Positions 1 to 11,607 of a DNA stretch of 64,000 bases are shown in pieces (the first letter of the stretch is position 1; each line of letters begins with the position of its first letter). Below the pieces are notes generated by a model. It did no database searches. It was not told the origin of the DNA and worked only from the letters and a program-made list of their open reading frames with translations. Both the position numbers and the translations under genes were made by a program. Origin of the DNA: Escallonia rubra (lineage: Eukaryota > Streptophyta > Magnoliopsida > Escalloniales > Escalloniaceae); assembly GCA_033065855.1 (NCBI GenBank), contig JAVXUO010002897.1:62001-126000 (forward strand), written 5' to 3'.

Positions 1-637
1 GTGGTGATGGGGGATGTGGGGTGGGGTGAGAGGGAGGGCAACCGGGGGTTGTGTGTGTGTGGTGCGGTGTGGGGGAAGGGGGAGACAACCGAGGTTTGTG
101 TGGGTGTGTGTTTTTTATGCTCGAGTGTGTGTGCGCGCGCGCATGCATGCGTGTAGTGTGAATGTTTGTGCATTCGTGCAGTGTGTGTGTGTGTAGGTTG
201 ATAGGGATAGGGAAGGGACAGGGCCGGGGCAACCCGTGGTGTGTGGGGTGGGGTGATTGATGTGTGGAAGTGAGAGGGAAAGAGGGGCTTGGAAGGATGA
301 CATTAATCTAAAACTTAATAAGAAGAGAGGAGCATTTATCTCAGTCCAAAGAGTTCCTAACCGTTCCATCTAAGGAACCGTTAACTGTGGTGGTTTTTAG
401 TACATCTTTTGTAATAAAGGGGGTAAACCCACACATCATGTATAGTAGATGGTGTCATTAGCTATTTACCCCGAAGAAAAAACACGCACACACGCTTCTA
501 ACATGTGTTCCACTTTATGGGAGACTTTGGTAATGAAAGGTATCATCTGCCATAATGGCATGTACATAACATTTATCCATTTTTTGTTGGTTCTTCGGGA
601 TGAGATTTTTTTGTTTGAGTAAGAACAGTGATGCAAT
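1..637. other. GT-rich gene-free left flank, probable intron of the PPR gene
   Basis: The first 300 bases are dominated by GT and GGGG runs, and the rest is AT-rich. No coding segment is visible. Because the PPR exon at 12572 lacks its upstream exons, this stretch is most simply part of the same large intron (inference). It ends in GATGCAAT at 630-637, the target-site copy of the element that starts at 638. Confidence 0.45.
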
Positions 638-754
638 CTAGGTAGTACGGACACGGTGTTGGATACCGACACCGATGGGGACACCGGACACCGTAATTTC
701 TAAAAAAATAGATTTTGAACACCGCAGAACACCACAATTTTTTTAATATATTTT

Positions 755-756
<2 letters not shown>

Positions 757-798
<42 letters not shown>
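757..798. repeat. (AT)n microsatellite
   Basis: An uninterrupted AT dinucleotide run of about 42 bases lies in the left arm of the MULE-like element. Confidence 0.95.
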
Positions 799-800
<2 letters not shown>

Positions 801-1127
801 AATACATTCCACAATCTAAAATGACAAAATAACTAAGTCAAAAAAACATTTCTGAAATTAAGTACTGGACAAAATAACTAAGTAAAAAAGAGAGAGGGAC
901 TTTCTTCACTTAATCAGTACAAATGCAAGAAACGAGTCAAACGACTCTTGAGAGAGGGAGAAAAAAAAAACAAATGGAGAAGAAAAAAACAAAAAAAAGC
1001 TCCTAATAGTAGAAAAATGAGACAAGATGGAGACTTTCAGAATAGAAGAAAACGAGACTTTCAGAATAGAAGAAAAAAGAGATGAGATGAGGAAGAAGGT
1101 GTCAATGACAACTCACTACAAGAAAAA

Positions 1128-1370
1128 AGGGTTTTAGCGACGGACTTTTAGCGACGGAACGACTTCCGTCGCTAAAGGTGTTTTCAGCGACGGAATTTCC
1201 GTGGGTAAAAACGTTGTCCAAAAAAATCTTTTACCGACGGACTAATCCGTCGGTAAAACCATTCCCGACGGACTTTTAACGACGGTCTTTTAACGACGGT
1301 ATAAACCGTCGCTAAATTGTTTTACCGACGGATCTTTAGCGACGGGACAAGTCCGTCGCTAAAATGTGTT
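1128..1370. repeat. CACTA 5' subterminal repeat array (TTAGCGACGGA)
   Basis: About 13 copies of a 10-12 base motif, TTTAGCGACGGA and variants with ACC or AAC, occur in both orientations and often pair as palindromes. In the maize En/Spm system such subterminal repeats bind the TNPA protein. A DNA-binding role for this array is inferred from that family knowledge. Confidence 0.9.
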
Positions 1371-1425
1371 CTTAAATACACAGATTTCTCTCTCTCTCTC
1401 TCTCTCCCCGTCTTCCTCCCCACCA

Positions 1426-1600
1426 GCCCTCCACGCCGGCGACAGGCCCCCGCCTTCGTCCCTCCCCACCAGCCCCCACGCCGGCGACAGGCCCCCGCCT
1501 TCGTCCCTCCCCACCAGCCCCCACGCCGGCGACAGGCCCCCGCCTCCATCCCTCCCCACCAGCCCCCCACGCCGGCGACAGGCCCCCCCCGCCACCACCA
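1426..1600. repeat. 45-bp GC-rich minisatellite, 4 copies
   Basis: A unit beginning CACGCCGGCGACAGGCCC recurs at 1432, 1477, 1522 and 1568. The period is a multiple of three, so it produces apparent proline/arginine-rich reading frames on both strands. I treat these as by-products, not genes. A (TC)n run at about 1385-1408 precedes it. Confidence 0.9.
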
Positions 1601-2079
1601 CACCGCCCTTCCCTCTCCCCTCAGATCTGCCGTCCCCATTGCCACCTCGCCGCCCCGCAGCTACCCCACTACTGCCACAGCCACCTCACAGTCGCACCAC
1701 CATCGCCACAGTTCGTCCCCCTCCGCCGCACCACCACCCTCTGCCGCTGCCTTCCGTGCGCCACTGTCGTCATCCGCCTCGCACCACCACTGCCTGAACT
1801 CACTTTTTTTCCCGGTTAGAAATTATTTATCATATTGAATTAATCTGTTGTTATAATGTAATTGTATGCTAGAAATTAATCTGTTGTTATAATGTAATTG
1901 TATGCTAGAAATTATTTATCGCATTAAATCTATTGTTATAATGTAATTGTATTTAATCTATTGTAATGTAATTGTATTTGATTTGCTATAATGTAATTGA
2001 ATTTAGTTTGTTGTAATGTAAGTAAATTAATATTTTTTTTAATGTATTGTATTGTATTTAATTTGTTGTAATGTAATTG

Positions 2080-4340
2080 TAACGATTAAACCCTAATTAT
2101 CCCTAATTTGTTCCCAAGTAACCCTAATTGAACCAAATTAACCCTAATCAAACCGTAATTATCCCTAATCTAACCAATTAACAGTAATTAACCCCGCGTA
2201 ACCCTAATTGAACGAATTAACCCCAATTAAACCTGATTAACCCTAACTGAACCAATTAATTGTAATGAACCCCGATTCAACCTAATCTAACCAATAAGCC
2301 CTAATTAATCCCGATTTACCCTAATTGAACCAATAAACCCTAATTAGCCCTGATTAGCCTTAATTGAACCAATTAACCGTAATTAGCTCCGATTAAACAT
2401 GTTTGAACCGGTTAACCTTAAATTCTAAACCCTAATTAAAGCATAACTAGCCCGGATAAACCCTAACTATCCTTAATTTGTTCCCAATTATTCCTAATCA
2501 AACCGTAATTATCCCTAATCTTATCAATTAACAGTAATTAACCCCGCGTAACCCTAATTGAACGAATTAACCCCAATTAAACCTGATTAACCCTAACTGA
2601 ACCAATTAATTGTAATGAACCCCGATTCAACCTAATCTAACCAATTAACAGTAATTAACCCCGCGTAATCCTAATTGAACGAATTAACCCCAATTAAACC
2701 TGATTAACCCTAACTTAACCAATTAATTGTAATGAACCCCGATTCAACCTAATTGAACCAATTAATTGTAATTGAACCCCTAATTGAATGCCCTGATCCA
2801 ACCGAACCCTAAATTGAAATAATTGAACCCCCCCTAATTGAACCCTAAATTGAATGCCCCAAATCAACCGAACCCTAAATTGAATCAATAGAACCCCCTA
2901 ATTGAACCCTAAATTGAAGTAATTGAACCCTAATTAAACCCCAAAATTGAATGCCCTAATCGAATCGAACCCTAAATTAAATGCCCTAATCGAATCGAAC
3001 CCTAAGTTAACCCCTAATTGAACCCTAAATTGAATGCCCTAATCCAACTGAAACCTAAATTGAACCCTAAATTGAATGTCCAAAATTAACCGAACCCTAA
3101 ATTGATTCAATAGAACCCCATAATTGAACCCTAAATTGATGTAATTGAACCCTAAATTGATTGTCTATGATCGAATCGAGCCCTAAATTAAACTAATTGA
3201 ATCCTAAATTGAATGCCCTAATATAATCGAACCCTAAATTGAAATAATTCAAGCGCATCAGATATGTGCATTTTGAACAATTTTTTCCTATTTGAACATT
3301 GATAATTTGTTTGATAATTTTAGGTTGTTAATTGTGTATTTGAGAATTGTGATTATTGATCTGTGATTTTAGGTATTTAATTGATGATTTTAGGTTATTA
3401 GCTGTGCATTTGAAGTAATTGCGATTGTTAATTGATGATTTTAGGTTGTTAATTGATGATTTTAGATTGTTAATTGTGCATTGAGCATTTGAGATATTGA
3501 GATTATTGACGGAGGATGGGACCCAATTGGATTGAATGTGTGATTTTTGTTAATTTTTATTGCATTGGGCGGCATTTGAGAATTGAGATTGTTGACGGAG
3601 GATGGGACCCAATTGGATTGAGATACCTGTTAGTTAGCGCAGACACGGACACCACGTCTGATCGACGGTGTCCGACATTTAAAAAATAAATATTTTAATA
3701 AATCAATTAACCCTAATTAATTAGCTCTAACGAGCCTAATTAGTTTTAATTAACCCTAAGAACCTAATGAAAATCAAAGTAGCTGTAATTACCCCAAATT
3801 AGCCAAAATGAACCCAATTACGCGCATATTGATTATAGTTAGCCTAATTAGTCGTAATTTGCACTAACATAACCCAATTAAGCCTAATTAGCGCTAATTA
3901 GGACTAATCAGCACTACTCGGCACAATTAAACCCTAATTTCGATTAAATAACCCTAATTAGTCATAATCAATCCTAATTAGCTATAATTATCCGAAACTA
4001 GCCCTCATTAACATTAATTAGCCCTAACATAACCCAATTAAGCCTAATTAGCCCTAATTAGGACTAATCAACACTACTCGGCACAATTAAACCCTAATTA
4101 GGACTAAATAACCCTAATTAGTCCTAATCAACCCTAATTAGCTATAATTAGGCCAAACTAGCCCTCATTAACATGAATTAGCCCTAACATAACCCAATTA
4201 AGCCTAATTAGCACTACTCGGCACAATTAAACCCTAATTAGGACTAAATAACCCTAATTAGTCCTAATCAACCCTAATTAGCTATAATTAATACTCGTAA
4301 TTAACCCTAATAACACAGTTAGCCCTAATTAGCCCTTGTC
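2080..4340. repeat. Degenerate CCCTAATT array with higher-order repeats
   Basis: More than 2 kb is built from AACCCTAATTA-like octamers to undecamers with little else. Larger blocks repeat: one segment marked by CAGTAATTAACCCCGCGTAA recurs at about 2182, 2532 and 2649, and one marked by GCACAATTAAACCCTAATTA recurs at about 3921, 4081 and 4221. A different AT-rich stretch without CCCTAAT units lies at about 3250-3700. The array resembles plant telomere sequence superficially, but the unit is not CCCTAAA. Confidence 0.9.
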
Positions 4341-4437
4341 CTTCCCATAATTACTCCATATTGCCCAGAGAAGGTTCAATTACTCGTTGTTTACAAACCC
4401 TGCCTTCTTTATATTAGTTGTTGTTTTGAGAAGTCCA

Positions 4438-4932
4438 TTGGCAACGAGATGGTTCAACTCGTTGCCAACGAATTCTATTTAATGTGGAATTGGTAACATA
4501 TGTAACGATCTTTCTGCAGTTTTGATATTTCGGAAAGATTCTTGCATATGTTATCAATTTCTGAACGCATGCATGCATAGAAACCCTTAGTTCCCGTTCA
4601 AAGGTACTCATTACAAAGTAATGCTTTGTAATGAGCCTTTGGATGTCCAGTTTGGACAATTTGGAAAAGCTAATTGTTTATAAAACAGTGTTTTGACTCA
4701 TGCTTTGTGTTCTATGTCGTGGATATTTGGTACACGTTCTCGTGTGTTTCTCCGGGTGCATACAGATCTGGTTTTCTAACATCCGTCAAACCTTCTTGAG
4801 CAAGGTTAGATGAATGTTAGAACACCTAATCGATGTCGTGTACTTGGAGAAATGCGGGGAGGTGCTGCCGAATTTTTCACAGACATGGGACTAAGCATGA
4901 GTTAAAAACTGTTTTATAAACATGTGCTTTTC
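4438..4932. other. Chain of consecutive stem-loops in the transposase leader
   Basis: The untranslated stretch before the transposase ATG is almost entirely inverted repeats in series. Arms are 4438-4448/4458-4468 (perfect 11 bp, TTGGCAACGAG), 4488-4514/4533-4559 (23 of 27), 4598-4618/4624-4643 (perfect 12-bp core next to the loop), 4645-4649/4653-4657, and a long imperfect foldback 4664-4932. The outer arms of that foldback are 4676-4705/4893-4921 (about 28 of 30) and its inner arms are 4774-4794/4802-4822 (18 of 21). Short stems at about 4471-4491 and 4563-4598 fill the gaps. I see no reading frame here. The function is unknown: it could be a structured 5' UTR, a source of small RNA, or stacked foldback insertions. 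Confidence 0.8.
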
Positions 4933-5077
4933 TGAATGGGATAGGACCACTACCTGTTGAAGAGTGGAGGGGAAATATGTAGACATGTTGTAACATTCAT
5001 GCATTCATATTTACATCGGCAATGCCTAATCACTGGTCATAATTGAAGGTGGTATACAGTACGATAATTCAGTCGTC

Positions 5078-8000
5078 ATGTCAGTCGATCGAAGTTGGAT
5101 GAAAAGGAAGAATGCTGAAGATTTTGAGTGTCGCGTTGACGAATTTCTCGACTTCGCTTATGCGCATCCTGCACATGTTGACCTTGATAAGATAAGGTGT
5201 CCGTGCGGTAGATGTGAGTTGTTGCACTGGAGAAAAAGAATTGAAGTAAAATGGCATCTTCGTCGGTACGGTTTTATGGGTGGATACACAAGGTGGACGC
5301 AGCACGGGGAAACGATAGTATTGTCGTCCAACCCGACTAGTCAAACTGAAGTTAGGGAGGAGGCACGATATGATTACCGAGATATGATTATGGATGCTGG
5401 GCATGCTAATGTTGACTGGGGTGACGACAGTCCACAACCGCCGAACGAGGGGGCTCATCAGTTTTATGAGTTGTTGAGAGCTGCGGAAGAGCCGCTGTGG
5501 GATGGAGCTCCGAAACACACACGGCTGTCTGCGGTTAGTAGGTTATTACAGTTGAAATCAGACCACGGGCTGAGTGAGAAAGGTTTTAACGAGTTTGTTA
5601 CCTTAATCAAAGAAATACTGCCCGAAAGTGAAAAGCTACCGCCGTCGTACTATGACGCGAAGAAGATGATGAGGAAACTTGGGTTGAGCTATGACCGGAT
5701 AGATGCGTGCAATAACGATTGTGTGTTATTTTGGAAAGAGAATAAGGATTTGTCACGGTGTCCAGTATGTGATCATTCGAGGTACAAACCGGACAAAGGG
5801 AAGAAGAAAAATATTGCATGGAAGATATTGCGATATTTCCCGATCACACCACGGCTTCAGAGAATGTACTACTCCTCCAATACGGCTGAACATATGAGGG
5901 CTCACCGTGAGACTCGCAGCAACGATGCCGATGTGCTGACACACCCAGCTGATGGAGAGGCGTGGAAGGAGTTTGACCGCAGGCATCCAGTCTTTGCTCA
6001 GGAAGTTCGGAATGTTAGACTTGGTCTGGCAACCGATGGGTTCAACCCTTTCGGTCAGTCTACCACGCCTTACTCCTGTTGGCCTGTTATTATTGTCCCT
6101 TACAACCTTCCACCAGGCATGTGCATGAAGAAGCCGTATATGTTCTTGTCGTTGCTTATTCCGGGGCCGAAGAGCCCCGGTAAGGACATAGATGTGTATT
6201 TAAGGCCGTTGATTGATGAGTTAAAACAGTTATGGAATCATGGAGTCGAAACATATGATGCATCCCTTAAACAAAATTTTCAGATGAGGGCTGCTTTGAT
6301 GTGGACTATACATGATTTCCCCGCATTGGGAATGACGTGTGGCTGGAGCACACATGGGAAGCTAGCATGCCCTGCTTGTATGGGCGTGAACCCCGGTCAT
6401 ACGTTAAAGCACGGCGGAAAGGCCTCGTGGTTCGGATGTCACCGTAAGCTTTTGCCACCGGGCCATCAGTTTCGTAGGCAGAAGGATAAATTTGACGGGA
6501 CAATCGAGCGTGAGGTTGTCACACTGGACTACCCATCTGGTGAAGAAGTACTCTCACACCTGGAGGCACTTGATACTGACATACCACACGGTAAGGGTGT
6601 GCCGGATCAGAAGATTGCAGGGTTCGGGAAAGAGCACAACTGGAGAAAATTTTGTATCTTCTGGGAGTTAGCCTACTGGAGGACGCTCGTTATCCGAAAC
6701 AACATGGATGTGATGCATATTGAGAAGAACGTTTTTGATAATGTGTTCAACACAGTGATGAATGTCAAGGGCAAATCGAAAGATCACCTTAAAGCGAGAA
6801 GGGATCTACAACAGTTGGGTGTACGCCGTGAATTGCATCCTCGGACAGTCAGTGGGAGGACCATACTTCCGAAAGCACCTTACTGTCTAGACAAGAAACA
6901 AGTGGAGAAGGTCTGTCAGTGGGTTAAGAATTTGAAGCTTCCGGATGGGTTTGCGTCCAACATATCTCGTTGTTGCAATGTATCGGAATGCAAGTTCCAA
7001 GGGATGAAGAGTCACGACTGCCACGTATTCATGGAGAGATTCATTCCTATTGCCTTCCGGGGACTGTTGCCACGGGTTGTTTGCGAGACTTTGACTGAAT
7101 TATCTCATTTCTTTCGAGATATATGCTCTTCTACGATCCGGGTGAGTAACATGGAAGTGCTTGAGAAGAACATTGTGGTGACGATTTGCAAGCTGGAGAA
7201 AATCTTCCCACCTTCGTTCTTTGATTCAATGGAGCATCTGCCTGTTCACTTGGCATATGAAGCTAAGATGGGTGGACCCGTGCAATATCGGTGGATGTAT
7301 CCCTTCGAGAGGTAATCCTTAAATTGTTACAGTTGTTCGTTTACACTTAATGCGACATCTGTTATCATTGATATTCCACCTAACTCGATTCGCTAAACTT
7401 CTAGGTTCATGTTCCATTTAAAGAAAAAAGTCCGTAATAAGGCTCGGGTTGAGGGCTCAATTGCGGAGGCTTACGTAATGGAAGAACTTGTAAACTTTTG
7501 TAGTCAATATTTCGGGCCTGATGTTGGTACAAGGTTAAATCAACTAGGCCGAAATGACCCCGGAGCAAGCACAAATTTGGAAGGGCAATTGTCAATATTC
7601 AAGCAGCCGAACGTATACTCGATGGCTAACGGATGAAGAGTACAGTGCTGCAACAATATATGCCCTTCTAAATTGCGATGAAGTTTCGGCATTCGTTGAG
7701 TAAGTTAAAGTCTTAATTCACTTACATTGCTGTACATAATTGAAAGTGTGTGTTAAGCGAGTCAACTATATTGGTTTGCAGTGAGTTCGATGCGGAATCT
7801 TTAATCACTGATCCCGCTGGACTTGAATCTCATCGGAAATCACAATTTGTACAGTGGTTCAAAATCCGTGTAAGATTGTTTAACGAAATTATATTATGTG
7901 TTATATACAGTTCTGTGGCCAATTAGTATACTGATTTATCCTTAATTTTTACCGTCATCTACAATAGGTTCAGTCAATGGATAGACCAGTGGCCTCCTGC

Positions 8001-8717
8001 TTGAAATTACTAGCCGAAGGCCCTAACAAACAAACATCCTGTTACGGAGGCTATATCATCAACGGGTTTAGGTTTAACGTAAAAGATGATGACCGAACAA
8101 AACAAACCCAAAACAGTGGAGTCTTGGTCAACGGCGACTGTTATGCCGAGAATTGCATGGATTTTTACGGAGAGCTAGATGAGATTGTTGAGCTAACATA
8201 TCTGGGTTCCCAAAACCGCCTGGTAATGTTCAAGTGTACGTGGTTCGATGTCACATGCAGTAGAGGAATCCGTGTTAGCTCTCAAGGGATTGTAGATGTC
8301 AATGTCAAGTCAAGACTTGCATCAGACGAGCCCTTTGTGTTTGCTAGTCAAGCTGTACAAGTCTTTTACGCGGAGGACGTCGCCAATCCCAAATCTCATT
8401 GGTATACAACTATCAAGTCCAAGAAATTGCCCGTGACATATGACAGTGAGCTAGACTCCTTTCAAGCCGACCAACCACGTGTCTTGTTCCCTGTTGAGGT
8501 CAACAACGAGGAGGACGATCTTCCTCTTCCAACAACACTTCTTGTAGGAGAAGAAGTCGTAGATGATGACGCGGAAGACGTGGAAAGTGTTGGAGATGAT
8601 GTGACCGAGTCTACTGATGAAGAGGATGAATTAGAAGATGAAGAGGACGACGAGTCCCACGAAGAAGAGGACGACGAGGAAAGTGATGAAGATGATTCGC
8701 AAACTGAAAATGATTGA
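5078..8717 (+). CDS. CACTA transposase (TNP2/TnpD-like), 4 exons, one frameshift
   Basis: This is the transposase that would cut and move the CACTA element in the nucleus. Exons read as 5078-7311, 7405-7699, 7782-7869 and 7968-8717; all have GT-AG borders, and phase is kept across each intron. Domains in order are a transposase-associated N-terminus (residues about 1-80, with CPCGRC), the TNP2/Transposase_21 core (about 275-470), DUF4218 (about 605-740, through MKSHDCHVFMERFIP), and in exon 4 the DUF4216 region (NGFRFNVK, SGVLV, FKCTWFD). The tail is strongly acidic. The length of about 1,120 codons is normal for the family. One anomaly: exon 2 changes frame near 7619, and the in-frame continuation resumes at RWLTDEEY, so this copy is probably inactive unless that base is a sequence error. 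ATG 5078 is chosen because it opens the conserved N-terminal domain. Confidence 0.92.
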
Positions 8718-8886
8718 CTTGTAATGTTGTAACATCACGGGAAAAATGTAGTAACATTTTAGAACTTGGTGTTTAATGATGTGTTTTTGCACATCCGTTC
8801 ATATGTATATATATAGCTATTGTGCCGATGATGATTTTTGCCAAATTATTATTTTTAACGTGTTAATGTCTTTGTAATTTATCTAT

Positions 8887-10520
8887 ATGAAGTCAGATAT
8901 GGATAGGATACGGGCTATTCGTGGCCGGGCTGGACGCCGAGCTGCTTCCTCCCCGGTGGGTCCCACCTCGTCATTGCCTACTGATGACGAGGCACAGAGT
9001 GATCGCGGACAGCAGATGGGGCCCCAGCCGTCGCCGTCGCCCCAGCCCCAGCTCGAGCCGTCGCCCCAGCCCGACGCAGATTCATCCCACACGCGCGTGC
9101 ATTCTCCATCTTCCGTGGGTTCTACCTCAGGTATAGTTGATAACGGTGTTTCGTACATTTTCGCTAGCCTTATATTTGAACTGTATTAATGTCTGTGTTT
9201 TGTAGGATCTCGACGAGGCCGTGGTCCGACACGCGGGGTACGCATCGACCCCCAGCGTAAACAGAGAGTTACGCTCACGCAGGAGGGCCTGTAAGTACTA
9301 AAAATATCACCTCATGCCTTATATTTAAAATTTTGACGGTGTTAAGTTATATTTGAACTGTATTAATTTATTTATTTACTTCTTTGGCAGGATCCTGGAG
9401 AATCAGGCGAGGACGAAGATCGGCGTTCTTGTGAAGGGCCGATTCTTCGAGCCACGCCTGTACTGGAAGGACTGGGATGCCGCTGCGAGGGAGGCCCTAT
9501 GGGAGGAGTGGCTGGTACGGTGAAGTATTTTTTTCAGCGTTAGTAAATGTTTAATTACAGTTTGTTTTATGTTGTTAATTTGTGTTATTGAATGCCTTAC
9601 AGGAGGGGTTCACGTTTGACACGCCTCAGCAGCAGGTACTGGGGCAGCAGGCTTTCTTTGCCTACATCGGCAAGAATTACCGCCGATGGCTCCACGATGC
9701 ACGGGACCGGGCGAAGAAGGTGCTGCCCGCGGGTGCCCCGATGACGGACATGACAAGATATCCCCCACATTGGATATCTCACCGTGTATGGGGGGAGATG
9801 ATAGATCGGTGGGCTGCGGATCCAGGTTGGGACGCCAAGAGTAAGAGCGGGGCTGAGAACAGACAGAACAGAGATCCGACGCACACGGGGGGGTCGGTGC
9901 CACACGACATCGTCCGACACATGAACGCGGTCGAGCACCCGGATCTGGAGGAGGATGAGGTCATAGCTCTGACCTATACTCAGACGCACGTGCGGAAGAA
10001 GGACAAGGACGAGACGCACCGGGCGGGCGACTATATTTCAGATATTGCCCGGCGGATCGATGTGAGTCAATTTATTTAAGTTGTTAATGTTTTTTCTTTC
10101 TATCCTCAATGTCCGTTTCGTTAATTAATGCCCTAACATATCGTTAAACCACTATTTTTGCAGGCCTCGTATGAACAGCTAAGGGGGTCCGAGCAGCAGT
10201 CCGGACAGCCATCAGCGTCCACTAGTACGGCTGCGAGTACTGGGGGGTTGAAGCGATGGCTGGATACGCCGGAGGTCGTGAATCGGCCGAAAGGCCGCAT
10301 ACGCGGCCTGCCTAGCACGACTGCTCGTGCCGTGATAGGAGCGTCCTCACCCCCTGCTGCCCCTCCACAGACACCGGCTCCTCGTCCTCAGTTGGACGAC
10401 GAGGAGATCCAGCGCATTGCTACAGTGGTGGCGAGGATGATCAGGGAGCAGGGCACTGCTGGACAGGCCGGGCCGGCCCCGGATCAGCAGGATCCAGATC
10501 CGGGACTCGGCAACCCCTGA
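8887..10520 (+). CDS. En/Spm (Ptta/Transposase_24-like) second CACTA protein, 5 exons, intact
   Basis: Exons read as 8887-9130, 9206-9290, 9391-9514, 9603-10061 and 10164-10520. All borders are GT-AG, phases join exactly, and there is no stop before 10518, giving about 422 residues. The N-terminus is basic then Pro/Gln/Ser-rich. The middle carries the conserved plant transposase_24 signature (GRFFEPRLYWKDW, then YIGKNYRRWLHDAR). The C-terminus is low-complexity with a short helical segment (EEIQRIATVVARMIREQG). It lies 170 bases after the transposase stop on the same strand, the usual two-gene CACTA order. By analogy with TNPA it may bind the subterminal repeats, but that role is inferred and is not shown by the sequence. 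Confidence 0.88.
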
Positions 10521-10789
10521 TGAGCCCCTTCCCGTGCCCATTCTGGGCTTCCCCCCCCCCCCCGCCCCCGGGCCCGGCTTGTACTCTTCTCCCCTTTCCT
10601 AACCGGCTGTATCCGGTTCCCGGCTTGTACATATATGAGTTTTTTTTATTATAAATATTTTTTATAATTGATTATATATATTTCTTTATGTATTGATTAT
10701 TGCGCATTGTTGTTGAGAATTGAAAATTGTATTACAGGTCTGGGTAATTGAAAAATAAAAAAAAATTCAAATAAAAAATTGATTTTTGG

Positions 10790-11160
10790 TGTCGGATTAA
10801 TTGTGTCGCTAAAAGTATTCCTACAATCAATTATTTAGCGACGGAATATTCCGTCGCTAAATAAGTTGTTTAGCGACGGAATATTCCGTCGCTAAAATAT
10901 TTAATCTGTCGCTAATTTGACAAAAAAGAAAATAAATTAAAATTCTAAAAATATAATTAGCGACGGAATATCCGTCGCTAATGAAAAATAAATCCGTGGG
11001 TAAAAATGACATATTTAGCGACGAATTTAAAAATTCCGTCGCTAAACTATTAGTGACGGGCTTTTATACAAGGGATATTTAGCGACGGTGAATTTGGCGC
11101 TTATTCTTTTAGCGACGGATTTTGGGCTTTTAGCGACGGATTTCCCCGTCGCTAAAATTC
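10790..11160. repeat. CACTA 3' subterminal repeat array
   Basis: Direct and inverted copies of TTTAGCGACGGA include palindromic pairs of the form TTTAGCGACGGAATATTCC plus complement (around 10838-10861 and 10867-10894). This mirrors the 5' array. Position and density match binding-site clusters in CACTA ends. Confidence 0.9.
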
Positions 11161-11175
11161 TGTTTTCTTGTAGTG

Positions 11176-11607
11176 GCTGCCGAGGACCTCTGGCGAAGAT
11201 CAAGTGAGCTCTGGCGATGGCGACAGTTGCTTTGATATCTAACGACGGCGACAGCTGCTTCGGTATCTGGTGACGGCAACTGGATCTGTCGGCTTCGACT
11301 TCGGAATGTTGGCGACTGAGCTCCGGCAACAGCTCCGAGTCGGTAATGGCTTAGAAGGGCACCCGTGAGGTGAGATAGAAGGAGACGGCTGTGAGGTAAG
11401 AGAAACAGATGGTCCGACACTGCTCCATGCCGTGTCCGACACTCCTCGGCGAAGTGTCTGACACGGTGTTGAAAATAAAAAAAATAAAAAATTCCGACAC
11501 CGATTGGTGGTGTCCGATAGGTGTCGACCGGTGTCCAGAGGGTGTCGGGGTGTCCGTCCGTTTAGGACACCATACCTCCACCTATGAGAGGTGTCCGTGC
11601 TTCCTAG
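11176..11607. other. Right arm of the split MULE-like element
   Basis: A GC-richer core at 11176-11400, rich in GGCGAC, is followed by a terminal stretch of GTGTCCGACAC-type repeats ending at 11607. Short reading frames on both strands look non-coding. The GC-rich core resembles those of other TIR elements in this window. Confidence 0.6.

Larger units (their letters stand above)
1114..11175 (+). mobile_element. CACTA (En/Spm-type) DNA transposon, 10.06 kb, two genes
   Basis: The left end is CACTACAAGAAAAAAGG at 1114 and the right end is CTTGTAGTG finishing at 11175. The inverted ends match over about 30 bases apart from a few positions. The 3-bp flanks are ACT and GCT, an imperfect target duplication. 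Just inside each end lie dense direct and inverted copies of TTAGCGACGGA, the subterminal repeats typical of CACTA elements. Inside are a TNP2-type transposase gene (5078-8717) and a second En/Spm-family gene (8887-10520) on the same strand. The element sits inside the MULE-like element at 638-11607. Apart from one frameshift it looks intact, which suggests a fairly young insertion (inference). Confidence 0.96.
638..11607. mobile_element. MULE-like terminal-inverted-repeat element, split by a CACTA insertion
   Basis: The left end reads CTAGGTAGTACGGACAC from 638. The right end, ending at 11607, is its inverted counterpart CTAGGAAGCACGGACAC. Both ends continue into further GACACCG/CGGTGTC repeats. 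Identical 8-bp direct repeats GATGCAAT flank it (630-637 and 11608-11615). Without the CACTA insertion the element is only about 0.9 kb and has no transposase, so it is non-autonomous. The TIR and the 8-bp duplication fit a Mutator-like element best; a hAT origin cannot be excluded because hATs also make 8-bp duplications. Confidence 0.8.

Noticed and set aside
1317-1838. Pro/Arg-rich protein gene
   Set aside because: The frame is produced by a 45-bp minisatellite and subterminal repeats; all frames on both strands are open there.
2080-4340. Interstitial telomere
   Set aside because: The unit is mostly CCCTAATT with much variation, not CCCTAAA, and it lies within CACTA borders.
9597-10019. 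Minus-strand frame opposite the second CACTA gene
   Set aside because: It is the shadow of a GC-rich exon that has a continuous spliced frame on the plus strand.
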